Shown piece after piece: positions 36,564 through 44,817 of a stretch of 64,000 nt of DNA (position 1 is its first letter; each line of letters opens with the position of its first letter). The DNA comes from JADLDB01 sp040755835. GTDB taxonomy: Bacteria; Myxococcota; Myxococcia; Myxococcales; Myxococcaceae. The notes below the pieces were generated by a model. That model was not told where the DNA came from. It made no database searches and saw only the letters and a list, made by a program, of their open reading frames with translations. The stretch is taken from NCBI GenBank assembly GCA_040755835.1, contig JBFMAB010000041.1, forward strand, positions 62,001 through 126,000, read 5' to 3'. The translations under genes were made by a program, and so were the position numbers.

Positions 36564-36579
36564 AGGCCACGGAAGACCC

Positions 36580-37668
36580 ATGCGAACCACGATGCTCGTT
36601 GCTGCAGTCCTCTGGGTCGGCCTCGCGCAGGCGGCGGTGCCCCAGGCGCCGGCGCTGGCGCTGAGCCAGGCCCCCGCGCCGACCACGCCGGCGCCGGCGC
36701 CAGCGGCCGCCGATGACGAAGACGACGACGAGGGCCCGGCGAAGCCGCCGCCTCCCGTCGAGGCCCCGAAGGCCGAGGAGACGCAGGGTGCCGTCACGCC
36801 GGTCGCGCCGACCAGGCCGGGCGAGGAGCAGCGCCTGGTGTCCGGCGCACCGCTCTACAACCCGAACGTCGCCGTCCACATCGTCGAGCAGAAGGCCTAT
36901 TCGGACTCGGGCAAGCGCGAGCTGGTGCTCTTCCCGGTGGCGCTGCAGGCGAACGGCAAGTTCACCCAGCACTTCGGCACCTTCGGCAGCTTCGTGTGGC
37001 ACCTGCAGGAGAACTTCGGCCTGCAGATCACCGGCGGCTACAACTGGTACAACGCCGAGTCGGGTTTCAACGCCGAGCTGGTCGAGAAGGTGCGCGCGGA
37101 GGCGCAGGCCGCCACCTCGCTGCTCTGGACGTGGGGCGTCATGGGCGGCGTCGAGGTGACCCCGCTGTACGCCAAGTTCGCGTGGTTCGAAGGCACGCTG
37201 GCGCACTTCAGCATCGTGCTGAACGGCGGCGCGGGCCTCGGCGGCACGCGGCACCAGCTGAAGCCCGAGAGCGTGAAGGCGGACGGCTCGGTCAGCCCGG
37301 CCACCTTCGGCGACACCGGCGCACGCTTCATGGGCTCGTTGGGCGCGGGCTTCCGGTTGCAGCTCGGCAAGCACTTCGCCTTCCGCCTGGAGGTGCGCGA
37401 CGTGGTGTACACGGCGAAGGTTGATAGCGTGAACGGCTGCAACGTCGACGACCTGAGGGCGATGGACGCGAAGCTGCGCATGGGCCAGCCGGTGGAGTCG
37501 GCGGTGGTGGGCGGCGGCTGCAACGTCACCAGCTTTACGGGCACCGTCGAGGGCACGGACTACAAGCGGTCGAACGACGTCCCGCTGGCGCTCAACCTGG
37601 TGCGCCTGCCGTCGTCGGACGTCCTCAACAACGTCGGCCTCTACATCGGGGCCTCGTTCCTCTTCTAA
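36580..37668 (+). CDS. Outer-membrane beta-barrel protein with Pro-rich N-terminal linker (GltA/GltB-like, second)
   Basis: 362 aa. The signal peptide (about 1-19) is followed by a Pro/Ala/Glu-rich, disordered periplasmic stretch (about 20-80) with a DDEDDDE acidic run. The barrel (about 95-362) ends with YIGASFLF. The linker could reach through the periplasm to partner proteins. It is paired with the preceding barrel and followed 15 bases later by the GltC-like gene, as in the M. xanthus gltB-gltA-gltC group. Two Cys residues near the C-terminal third may form a loop disulfide. Confidence 0.85.
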   Translation: MRTTMLVAAVLWVGLAQAAVPQAPALALSQAPAPTTPAPAPAAADDEDDDEGPAKPPPPVEAPKAEETQGAVTPVAPTRPGEEQRLVSGAPLYNPNVAVHIVEQKAYSDSGKRELVLFPVALQANGKFTQHFGTFGSFVWHLQENFGLQITGGYNWYNAESGFNAELVEKVRAEAQAATSLLWTWGVMGGVEVTPLYAKFAWFEGTLAHFSIVLNGGAGLGGTRHQLKPESVKADGSVSPATFGDTGARFMGSLGAGFRLQLGKHFAFRLEVRDVVYTAKVDSVNGCNVDDLRAMDAKLRMGQPVESAVVGGGCNVTSFTGTVEGTDYKRSNDVPLALNLVRLPSSDVLNNVGLYIGASFLF

Positions 37669-37683
37669 GTGAGTGAGCCGACC

Positions 37684-39216
37684 ATGATCCGCTCCATCGT
37701 CCTCAGCCTCGCCCTCGTCGCGGGCAACGCCTTCGCGCAGGACCTGGCGAACTACAACAAGGGCCTGTCGGCCTATAACTCGAACGACTTCGGCGAGGCC
37801 GCGCGCCTCTTCTACGAGGTCACCAACACCACGACGGACAACGATCTCCGCCTCAAGGCCGAGTACTACCTGGCGTCGAGTTTCCAGCGGGCGAACCTGC
37901 CGTTCACCGCGTTCATCTATTTCACGCCGATCGTGAAGGCGGGCCCCACCCACCCGTACCACGCCAAGTCGGTCGAGGCCTTCATCGCGCTGCAGGAGAC
38001 GTTGAACGACGACTACCTGATCCCCTCGATCCTCAACAACCTGTACGACAAGTACGCGGACAGCTGGGCGACACTGCCGCTCGAGGTGCTGGCGCGCATC
38101 AACTACCTCATCGGCCGCATCTCGCACCGCAAGGCGCTGCTCGAGGACGCCAAGCAGTTCCTCGAGGCGGTTCCCGACACCAGCCAGTTCTACGCGCGCG
38201 CGCAGTACCTGCTCGGCATCACCCTGGCGGACCCGCGCTACCCGGCGGCCTCGGACGAGGCGCGCAAGGCAAACCTCGACGCGGCGCGGGTGATCTTCGA
38301 GAACGTGCTGAAGATCAAGACCAGGCAGCTCGACTTCGTCGACACCCAGCACCTCGCGATGCTGGCGCTCGGCCGAACGAACTACAATGCGGGCGAGTAC
38401 CAGAAGGCGGTCGACTGGTACGAGAAGATCCCCCGCTTCTCGAAGTACTGGGACCAGGCGCTGTTCGAGAACGGCTTCGCGCGCTTCCAGAACGACGACC
38501 TCGGCGGCGGTCTCGGATCGCTCCAGGGCCTCTACGCGCCGCAATTCGCGGGCGCCTTCCAGCCCGAGTCGTGGATCCTCACCAGCACCATCTATTACTT
38601 CTCGTGCCTGTACGAGGAGTCGAAGGCGGCGCTCGTCGAGTACGAGAAGATCTACCTGCCGATGGCCGAGCAGCTGAAGCCGCTCGTCGAGGGCGAGGCG
38701 AAGGATCCCGTCACGTACTTCCAGCTGGTCGAGAACACCGAGAACCCGCAGCTGCCGCGCGCGGTCCTCAACTGGGTGCGCTCCAACGAGCGCATGCTGG
38801 GCCTGTTCGGCATGCTCCACCAGATCGAGGCCGAGAAGCAGCTCATCGAACAGAACCAGGGCTGGAAGGCCGCGAAGCTGGCGAACGAGCTCGTCACCTA
38901 CCTCGATCAGAACAAGGGCACGCTCGAGCAGGTCGCCGGCACGGTGTCGAAGTCCCGCATCGTCGAGGCGTACCGCAGCATCAAGGGCTTCGCCGACCAG
39001 GCCGAGATCATCCGCTTCGAGGTCGCCAAGGCCGAGAAGGAGCTCGCCGAGCAGAACGTCGACGTGACGGGCCTCTTGAAGAAGCAGACGCTGTACCGCC
39101 CGAAGATGCCCGCGGAGAACTGGAACTACTGGAAGTTCCAGGGCGAGTTCTGGCGCGACGAGATCGGCTACTACCAGTACACGCTCAAGCGCGGCTGCCC
39201 GTCGTCGTCGAACTGA
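37684..39216 (+). CDS. gltC: GltC-like periplasmic TPR protein
   Basis: 510 aa from ATG 37684, which starts the signal peptide MIRSIVLSLALVAGNAFAQ; the frame also allows GTG 37669. The mature protein is helical throughout. TPR-like repeats are clear in the first half (YNKGLSAYNSNDFGEAARLFYE, LLGITLADPRYP, LGRTNYNAGEYQKAVDWYEKI), and the second half is a long helical region ending near a C-terminal Cys. It directly follows the two barrel genes and ends at a strong terminator. GltC of M. xanthus is the periplasmic TPR partner of the barrels. The name rests on synteny and domain type. Confidence 0.8.
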   Translation: MIRSIVLSLALVAGNAFAQDLANYNKGLSAYNSNDFGEAARLFYEVTNTTTDNDLRLKAEYYLASSFQRANLPFTAFIYFTPIVKAGPTHPYHAKSVEAFIALQETLNDDYLIPSILNNLYDKYADSWATLPLEVLARINYLIGRISHRKALLEDAKQFLEAVPDTSQFYARAQYLLGITLADPRYPAASDEARKANLDAARVIFENVLKIKTRQLDFVDTQHLAMLALGRTNYNAGEYQKAVDWYEKIPRFSKYWDQALFENGFARFQNDDLGGGLGSLQGLYAPQFAGAFQPESWILTSTIYYFSCLYEESKAALVEYEKIYLPMAEQLKPLVEGEAKDPVTYFQLVENTENPQLPRAVLNWVRSNERMLGLFGMLHQIEAEKQLIEQNQGWKAAKLANELVTYLDQNKGTLEQVAGTVSKSRIVEAYRSIKGFADQAEIIRFEVAKAEKELAEQNVDVTGLLKKQTLYRPKMPAENWNYWKFQGEFWRDEIGYYQYTLKRGCPSSSN

Positions 39217-39244
39217 CGCGCGTCCGCGGCCGTCGGAGGAGCCG

Positions 39245-39273
39245 AAGGCCGGTGGGCGCCCCACCGGCCTTTC
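39245..39273 (+). terminator. Strong intrinsic terminator after gltC-like gene
   Basis: A perfect 12-bp stem AAGGCCGGTGGG / CCCACCGGCCTT with a CGC loop, followed by TTCGT. It starts 28 bases after the stop at 39216. It marks the end of the first transcription unit of the gliding-type run. A weaker hairpin, GGACCC/GGGTCC followed by a T6 run (39392-39422), lies just before the next gene and might act as an attenuator. Confidence 0.85.
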
Positions 39274-39439
39274 GTATGTGGAATGCCACCCGGGTGCGCA
39301 GCCTCCGCCGGGCACGTTTGAACCGCCGGAGCGTTGAAACCACTGGAAAAAGTCGGGCCCGCCTGCGATCAGGGGGACCCTTCCTTCACGTGGACCCCTG
39401 TTGTAGGGTCCGCGCGTTTTTTGTCCGACAGGAGCGATG

Positions 39440-42400
39440 ATGACGCAGGTCCGAGTCTTGTCCGTGCTGCCGCTGATCCTCTCGCTGGCGGCGTTCGACG
39501 CGTCGGCCCAGAAGAAGGGCGCGAAGGCCGCGAAGAGTGATCCCAGGGCGGCGGCGAAGGCCGACGCGAAGGCCCCGCCCAGGGCCGAGGAGCGCAAGGG
39601 ACCGGCGAAGCTGGACGCCCGCAGCCAGGCACCCGACGAGGCCGACGTCGAGCGCGAGGCGATCGCCGACAAGAAGCGCGACGATCAGATCGAGGCCGCG
39701 AAGAAGATCATCCCGAAGATCGAGGACGGCAACCCGCAGAAGGCCGACCTGCTGTTCCAGCTGTCGGAGCTGTACTGGGAGAAGTCGCGCTACCTGTACC
39801 GCAAGGAGATGCTCGCGTTCTTCAAAGCGCAGAAGGACGCCGACGAGAAGCGGAACCGCGGCGAGAAGGTCGCCGAGCCCAGGGAAGAGCACCGCGAGTC
39901 GGAGCTCTACCGCTCGGAGACGATGCGTCTGTACGAGACGATCCTGCGCGAGTACCCCGCGTACGATCGGAAGGACGAGGTGCTCTTCAACCTCGCGTAC
40001 AACCTCTACGAGACGGGCAAGAAGGACGCGGCGGTGAAGCGGTACGAGGAGCTCCTCAAGGGCTACCCGGGCTCGAAGTTCGTGCCTGACACCTACGTCC
40101 AGCTCGGCAACCACTACTTCGAGGTCGCCAACATCCTCGACAAGGCGCGCACCTACTACGAGAAGGCGTACGCGTCGTCGAACCAGAAGATCAAGTCGTA
40201 CGCGCTCTACAAGCTGGCGTGGTGCGACTACAACGCCGGCGAGATCGAGAAGGGCCTCGCGAAGCTGCAGCAGACGGTCGACCTGTCCGAGAAGCAGGGC
40301 AAGGAAGGCAACCTGCTGAAGAACGAGGCGCTCAACGACTCGATCCGCATGTTCACCGAGCTGAACCGCGCCGATGACGCGATCGCGTACTACACGGCGC
40401 ACGCCGGCAAGAAGAAGAAGATCAGCCTCATCAGCAAGCTGGCGTACTCGCTCCAGGCCGCCGGTCACCACGACAACGCGATCAAGTCCTTCCGCTACCT
40501 GCTCAACGAGAACCCGCTCGCCGAGGCGGCGCCGGACTTTCAGCAGGCGATCATCAAGAGCTACGAAGGACTGCGTCAGCGCGACAACGTTCGCACCGAG
40601 GTCAAGAAGCTGGCGACGCTCTATCGCCCGGGCAGCACGTGGTGGAAGGCGAACGAGTCGAAGAAGGAAGTGCTGCGCAACGGCTTCAACGTCGCCGAGG
40701 AGGCGATGCGTACGACGGTGACGGAGTACCACCAGGAGGCGCAGAAGACCAAGCAGGTCGAGACCTACCGGCTCGCGCGCGACATCTACAAGGAGTACGT
40801 GGACAACTTCGCGTCGGGTGAGGACGAGGCGTTCGTCGCCGATCAGGCCTTCAACCTGAAGTTCTACTACGCCGAGATCCTCTGGGCGCTCGAGGAGTGG
40901 GAGGCGGCGGCGAAGCAGTACGACGGCGTCGTCAGCTTCAAGATCCCGAACCGGCCCGAGGCGCGGGAGGCGTCGAACGAGAAGTACCGCCAGACGGCGG
41001 CGTACAACGCGATCCTCGCCTACGACAAGCTGGTGAAGATCGAGCGCGGACTCCTCCAGAAGTCGGAGCTCAAGGAAGGCCAGAAGGTCGACGAGCAGAA
41101 GAAGAAGGGGACCGTCGAGAAGTCGCAGAAGGTGGCCAAGCGCTCGGCCAAGGAGCTCGAAGAGAAGCCGCTCACCGAGTACGAGAAGCTCCTGGTCGCG
41201 GCCTGCGACAAGTACAACCAGATGTTCCCGAAGAACCCGGACGAGGTCGACGTCGCGTACCAGGCCGCGGTCATCTTCTACGACAAGAACCACTTCGTCG
41301 ACGCCGCCCGGCGCTTCGGCGACATCGTGAACAAGTACCCCGAGGAGAAGCGGTCGCAGGAGGCCGCCGACCTCTCGATGGCCGTCCTCGAGGAGAAGGA
41401 GGAGTGGCTGGAGCTGAACATCCTCGCGCGGCAGTTCAAGGCCAACACCAGGCTGACCAAGCCGGGCACCGAGTTCGCCAAGCGCGTCACCGGCATCGTC
41501 GAGGGCTCGCAGTACAAGTACATCGACGAGGTCGTGTACAAGAAGGAGAAGGACCCGAAGAAGGCGTCGCGCCTCTTCCTGGCCTTCGTCGAGGAGTTCC
41601 CGAAGTCGGAGAACGCGGACCGCGCGCTCACCTACGCGATGATCATCGCCCGCGAGGCCTACGAGCTCGACAAGGCGGCGGAGATCGGCGAGCGGGTGCT
41701 GAAGGAGTACCCGCAGTCGGTGTTCGACCTGAAGGTGAAGAACGCGCTCGCCTACCTCTACGAGAAGATGGCCAACTTCGAGAAGTCGGCCGCCATGTAC
41801 GAGGAGTTCGTCGCCACCTACGACCTCGCCGCCGGTGACAAGGCGGTCGGCTACGCGAACATCAAGGACCTGCTCAAGAAGGAAGCCGAGCAGCGCGCCA
41901 GGGACGCGAAGGCGAACAAGGGCAAGGGCCCGGCCGCCCCGGTGATCACCACCGTGGAGATGAAGAAGCTGTCGGCCGACAAGCAGAAGGAGCGTGAAGC
42001 GCTGATCAAGGAGGCCGGCGAGCAGGTGGCCGACGCGCAGTACAACGTCGGCTTCTGGTACGAGGGGGTCGGTCAGTTCGACAAGGCGATCGCCGCGTAC
42101 GAGCGCTACGTCGCGCGCTTCAAGGACAGGAAGGACGTCCCCGACATCGCCTTCAACATCGGGCTGGTGCTCGAGAAGCAGGGCAAGAACGCCGAGGCGA
42201 TCAAGTACTACGACCAGTACCTGGCGCAGTACGCGAAGGATCCGCGCGTCTCCGACACCCGGCGGCTCGACATCAAGTACCGCCAGTTCCTGCTGAACGG
42301 GAAGCTGAAGAACGCCGCCGAGCAGGATCGGCTCGCGAAGGAGATCGCGGCGGCGTACCCGAAGCTCAAGGACGAAGAGAGAAAGAACGACCGGGCGAAG

Positions 42401-43054
42401 CTCGCGTTCGCGCACGTGAAGTTCTACGCGCTCGAGCCGCAGTGGGCCGCGTACCTGGCGCAGAAGTTCGACTACAAGAGTTTCAACCGCGCGGCGATCG
42501 TCGCGTTCTCGAAGACGGACCGGCCGAAGAAGGAGAAGGCGCTCGCCGAGTTGGAGAAGGCGTACACCGACGTGCTGGCGGTCGGAAACGCGGAGTACGG
42601 CATCGCGGCGCTGGCGCGCATTGGCATGGCGTATGCGGACTTCGCGTCGAACATCGCGAGCATCCCCGACCCGGTCGGCTTCGACGAGGACCAGGCCGCC
42701 ATGTTCCGTGGCGAGCTCGAGAACCGCTACGTCTTCCCCGTCGAGGAGAAGGCCGTCGAGGCGCTCGAGAAGGCTCTGGCCAAGTCCTACGAGCTGTCGA
42801 TCTACAACGAGTGGACGCTGCAGGCGCAGGACAAGTTGAACAAGTACAAGCCCGGTTTCTACGGCAAGCCGCGCGACGTGGCCTACCGCGGCGCCGAGTT
42901 CTTCGCGACCGCGGGCTTCGACAAGGGCGTTCAGCTCCCGTCGGAGGTAGCGGCCGAGAAGGAGCCGCCTGCTTCGCCGCCGCCGGGCGAGGGTGGGGCG
43001 ACCAAGCCGCCGTCGAGCGCCGCCGCGCCGACCCCTGGCGCGGGTGCGCGGTAG
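39440..43054 (+). CDS. gltD: GltD/AgmU-like large TPR protein
   Basis: 1204 aa from ATG 39440, five bases after an AGGAG site; ATG 39437 is only two bases from it. The signal peptide (cut near ASAQ) leads into a Lys/Ala-rich segment. Many TPR motifs then run through most of the protein (for example ELYWEKSRYLYRKEML, LFNLAYNLYETGKKDAAVKRYEELL, QYNVGFWYEGVGQFDKAIAAYERY). The C-terminal tail is Pro/Ala-rich. AgmU/GltD of M. xanthus is a TPR protein of similar size, found in the periplasm and needed for gliding. It opens the GltD-E-F-G-H order seen in M. xanthus. Confidence 0.88.
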   Translation: MTQVRVLSVLPLILSLAAFDASAQKKGAKAAKSDPRAAAKADAKAPPRAEERKGPAKLDARSQAPDEADVEREAIADKKRDDQIEAAKKIIPKIEDGNPQKADLLFQLSELYWEKSRYLYRKEMLAFFKAQKDADEKRNRGEKVAEPREEHRESELYRSETMRLYETILREYPAYDRKDEVLFNLAYNLYETGKKDAAVKRYEELLKGYPGSKFVPDTYVQLGNHYFEVANILDKARTYYEKAYASSNQKIKSYALYKLAWCDYNAGEIEKGLAKLQQTVDLSEKQGKEGNLLKNEALNDSIRMFTELNRADDAIAYYTAHAGKKKKISLISKLAYSLQAAGHHDNAIKSFRYLLNENPLAEAAPDFQQAIIKSYEGLRQRDNVRTEVKKLATLYRPGSTWWKANESKKEVLRNGFNVAEEAMRTTVTEYHQEAQKTKQVETYRLARDIYKEYVDNFASGEDEAFVADQAFNLKFYYAEILWALEEWEAAAKQYDGVVSFKIPNRPEAREASNEKYRQTAAYNAILAYDKLVKIERGLLQKSELKEGQKVDEQKKKGTVEKSQKVAKRSAKELEEKPLTEYEKLLVAACDKYNQMFPKNPDEVDVAYQAAVIFYDKNHFVDAARRFGDIVNKYPEEKRSQEAADLSMAVLEEKEEWLELNILARQFKANTRLTKPGTEFAKRVTGIVEGSQYKYIDEVVYKKEKDPKKASRLFLAFVEEFPKSENADRALTYAMIIAREAYELDKAAEIGERVLKEYPQSVFDLKVKNALAYLYEKMANFEKSAAMYEEFVATYDLAAGDKAVGYANIKDLLKKEAEQRARDAKANKGKGPAAPVITTVEMKKLSADKQKEREALIKEAGEQVADAQYNVGFWYEGVGQFDKAIAAYERYVARFKDRKDVPDIAFNIGLVLEKQGKNAEAIKYYDQYLAQYAKDPRVSDTRRLDIKYRQFLLNGKLKNAAEQDRLAKEIAAAYPKLKDEERKNDRAKLAFAHVKFYALEPQWAAYLAQKFDYKSFNRAAIVAFSKTDRPKKEKALAELEKAYTDVLAVGNAEYGIAALARIGMAYADFASNIASIPDPVGFDEDQAAMFRGELENRYVFPVEEKAVEALEKALAKSYELSIYNEWTLQAQDKLNKYKPGFYGKPRDVAYRGAEFFATAGFDKGVQLPSEVAAEKEPPASPPPGEGGATKPPSSAAAPTPGAGAR

Positions 43055-43090
43055 AGGACTTCGCCGATGAACACCAAAGGAACGCTGCCC

Positions 43091-44356
43091 ATGAAGTCGC
43101 TGCGCATCACCGCCCTCGCGGCCGCCGTCGGCCTGTCCGCCTGCACCACGGTGCAGGAGGAAGTGAAGAAGGAGCCCGTCATCACCGCCCCGGTGAAGGC
43201 GAAAGAGAAGACCCCGCAGGAGATCTTCCAGGAGGGCGTGGCTGCGTTCGACGCGGGCAAGTACGACGTCGCGAAGACTGCCTTCGCGTCGATCGCGAAG
43301 AAGGCGCCCACCAGCGTCGGCCTGCAGTTCAACCTGGGCCTCGTCGCCGAGCGGCAGGGCCTGTTGACCGAGGCGATCTCGTACTACGAGGCCGCCCACA
43401 AGCTGGATCCGAAGCACAAGCCCACGCTGCTCAACCTCGGCCGCGCGTACCGCCTGCAGGATCGCTTCGACGACGCGATCGCGCTGTACGAGGAGGCGCT
43501 GAAGGATCCGAACAACGAGTACGACGTCGAGCTCAACAACAACCTCGCGGTCGCCTACCGGCTCGCGAAGAAGTACGACAAAGCCGAGGCCGCAGCCCGC
43601 AAGGTGCTGGCGCGCACCAGGGACAACCCGGACGCGTACAAGAACCTGGCGCTCATCTACTTCGACCAGGGGAACTACCGGCTGGCGGAGTTCATCAGCG
43701 CCAACGCCAGGAAGCTCGATGACAAGGATCCCGGCGTCTACAACAACCTCGGGCTCATCTACCTGAAGATCGACGAGCGGCGCCTGGCGCTGGGCCAGTT
43801 CCAGAAGGCCGTCGAGCTGAACAAGGACTTCGCGCCGGGCCTCTTCAACATCGGCGCGATGGCACTGAGCTACCGCGACTACGAGGGCGCCGAGAAGGTG
43901 CTGGAGCGCGCGACGGCGCTCGATCCCACCAGCTACGAGGGCTTCCTCGCGTATGCGTGGGCGCTCGACGGCCAGAAGGGCCGCGACCCGAAGAAGGGGC
44001 TCAAGGCCGGCGAGATGTTCGAGCGCGTGCTGGCGATCAAACCGGAACAGTCCGACGCGATCTGCGGCGCCGCCTGGGCCTACGCGGCCGACAAGGCCGG
44101 CTGGGACAAGGCGCTCCAGTTCTTCGAGGCTTGCAAGGCGCAGAAGGCCACCACCGACCAGGACAAGCAACTCATCGACAACAAGGTGAAGGGCATCCTC
44201 GCGATGCAGAAGCAGCCGGCCGCGGCCCCCGCGCCGAAGCCGGAGGACAAGCCCAGGCCGGCCGCGCCGACGAGCGGGCCGTCGCTCCTCGACAAGGTGA
44301 CCGATGAGGCCCCGAGGGAGGAGGCCGCTCCGCCCGCCCCGGCCCCGGCCCCGTGA
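43091..44356 (+). CDS. gltE: GltE/AglT-like TPR lipoprotein
   Basis: 421 aa from ATG 43091, preferred because an AAGGAA site lies 8 bases upstream and it begins the signal peptide directly; ATG 43067 is the alternative. Lipobox Leu-Ser-Ala-Cys18. At least eight TPR units follow (about 45-370), each near 34 residues (FNLGLVAERQGLLTEAISYYEAA, NNLGLIYLKIDERRLALGQFQKA). The tail is Pro/Ala-rich. AglT/GltE is the TPR protein encoded beside AgmU in M. xanthus. It is 36 bases downstream of the GltD-like gene and probably in the same transcript. Confidence 0.87.
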   Translation: MKSLRITALAAAVGLSACTTVQEEVKKEPVITAPVKAKEKTPQEIFQEGVAAFDAGKYDVAKTAFASIAKKAPTSVGLQFNLGLVAERQGLLTEAISYYEAAHKLDPKHKPTLLNLGRAYRLQDRFDDAIALYEEALKDPNNEYDVELNNNLAVAYRLAKKYDKAEAAARKVLARTRDNPDAYKNLALIYFDQGNYRLAEFISANARKLDDKDPGVYNNLGLIYLKIDERRLALGQFQKAVELNKDFAPGLFNIGAMALSYRDYEGAEKVLERATALDPTSYEGFLAYAWALDGQKGRDPKKGLKAGEMFERVLAIKPEQSDAICGAAWAYAADKAGWDKALQFFEACKAQKATTDQDKQLIDNKVKGILAMQKQPAAAPAPKPEDKPRPAAPTSGPSLLDKVTDEAPREEAAPPAPAPAP

Positions 44357-44404
44357 CGGGATTGTTGCGCTGCGTCATGCGGCTCGACGTCGCCTGGGGT
44401 ACGC

Positions 44405-44433
44405 GTGACAACGAGCAGCGGAACCCCTAGTAT
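44405..44433 (+). promoter_or_regulatory. Candidate sigma-70 type promoter for gltF-gltG
   Basis: GTGACA (44405-44410) and TAGTAT (44428-44433) are exactly 17 bases apart, ending 64 bases before the gltF-like ATG. Five of six bases match at -35 and four of six at -10. The intergenic gap (141 bases) is also wider than elsewhere in this group. Confidence 0.45.
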
Positions 44434-44497
44434 CCGCCGACTTTTTCGGAACCCCGCCGGGCGGCACGGTGTCGGACCGGCGCATGGAGGACAGGAC

Positions 44498-44761
44498 ATG
44501 AAGCGCGCGCTCGCACTGCTGGCCCTCTCGGCCGTCTTCGCCACGTCGGCCCTCGCCGAGGACAAGGTCATCCGCGAAGCGGACAAGACGGTCTTCCGCA
44601 AGAAGACGGTCATCGACTTCACCGACGTCGCCGTCGAAGGCGAGCTCACCAAGCCCGAGGGCAGCTACTCGGTGTCGAAGAAGAAGACGACGTTCAAGAC
44701 GCTCATCAAGGTGCGCGACAACTTCAACCCTGAGCTCCAGAAGTCCGTCGACAACCTGTAG
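44498..44761 (+). CDS. gltF: GltF-like small periplasmic protein
   Basis: 87 aa from ATG 44498, with a GGAGGACAGG site 5 bases upstream. The signal peptide is cut near ALA-ED (about residue 20). The mature 67 residues are charged, with alternating strands: VIREADKTVFRKKTVIDF, then SVSKKKTTFKTLIKVR, ending DNFNPELQKSVDNL. No enzyme motif is present. It lies between the GltE- and GltG-like genes, where M. xanthus has gltF; the name rests on that. It may be a periplasmic connector. Confidence 0.75.
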   Translation: MKRALALLALSAVFATSALAEDKVIREADKTVFRKKTVIDFTDVAVEGELTKPEGSYSVSKKKTTFKTLIKVRDNFNPELQKSVDNL

Positions 44762-44817
44762 GCGACCCGCTTCCCGTCGTTCGCAACACGCCGCATCGGC
44801 CCCTGGAGGACCGCTCC

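Noticed and set aside
39392..39422. Hairpin and T6 run just before the GltD-like gene as a main terminator
   Set aside because: The stem is only 6 bp, and five bases separate it from the T-run. The hairpin at 39245-39273 is far stronger, so this one is mentioned only as a possible attenuator.
39386..44170. A 1594-codon open frame on the minus strand
   Set aside because: It is antisense to the GltD- and GltE-like genes. Its translation is Leu/Arg/Val-rich with no domain pattern, as expected for the mirror of a high-GC gene with biased third positions.
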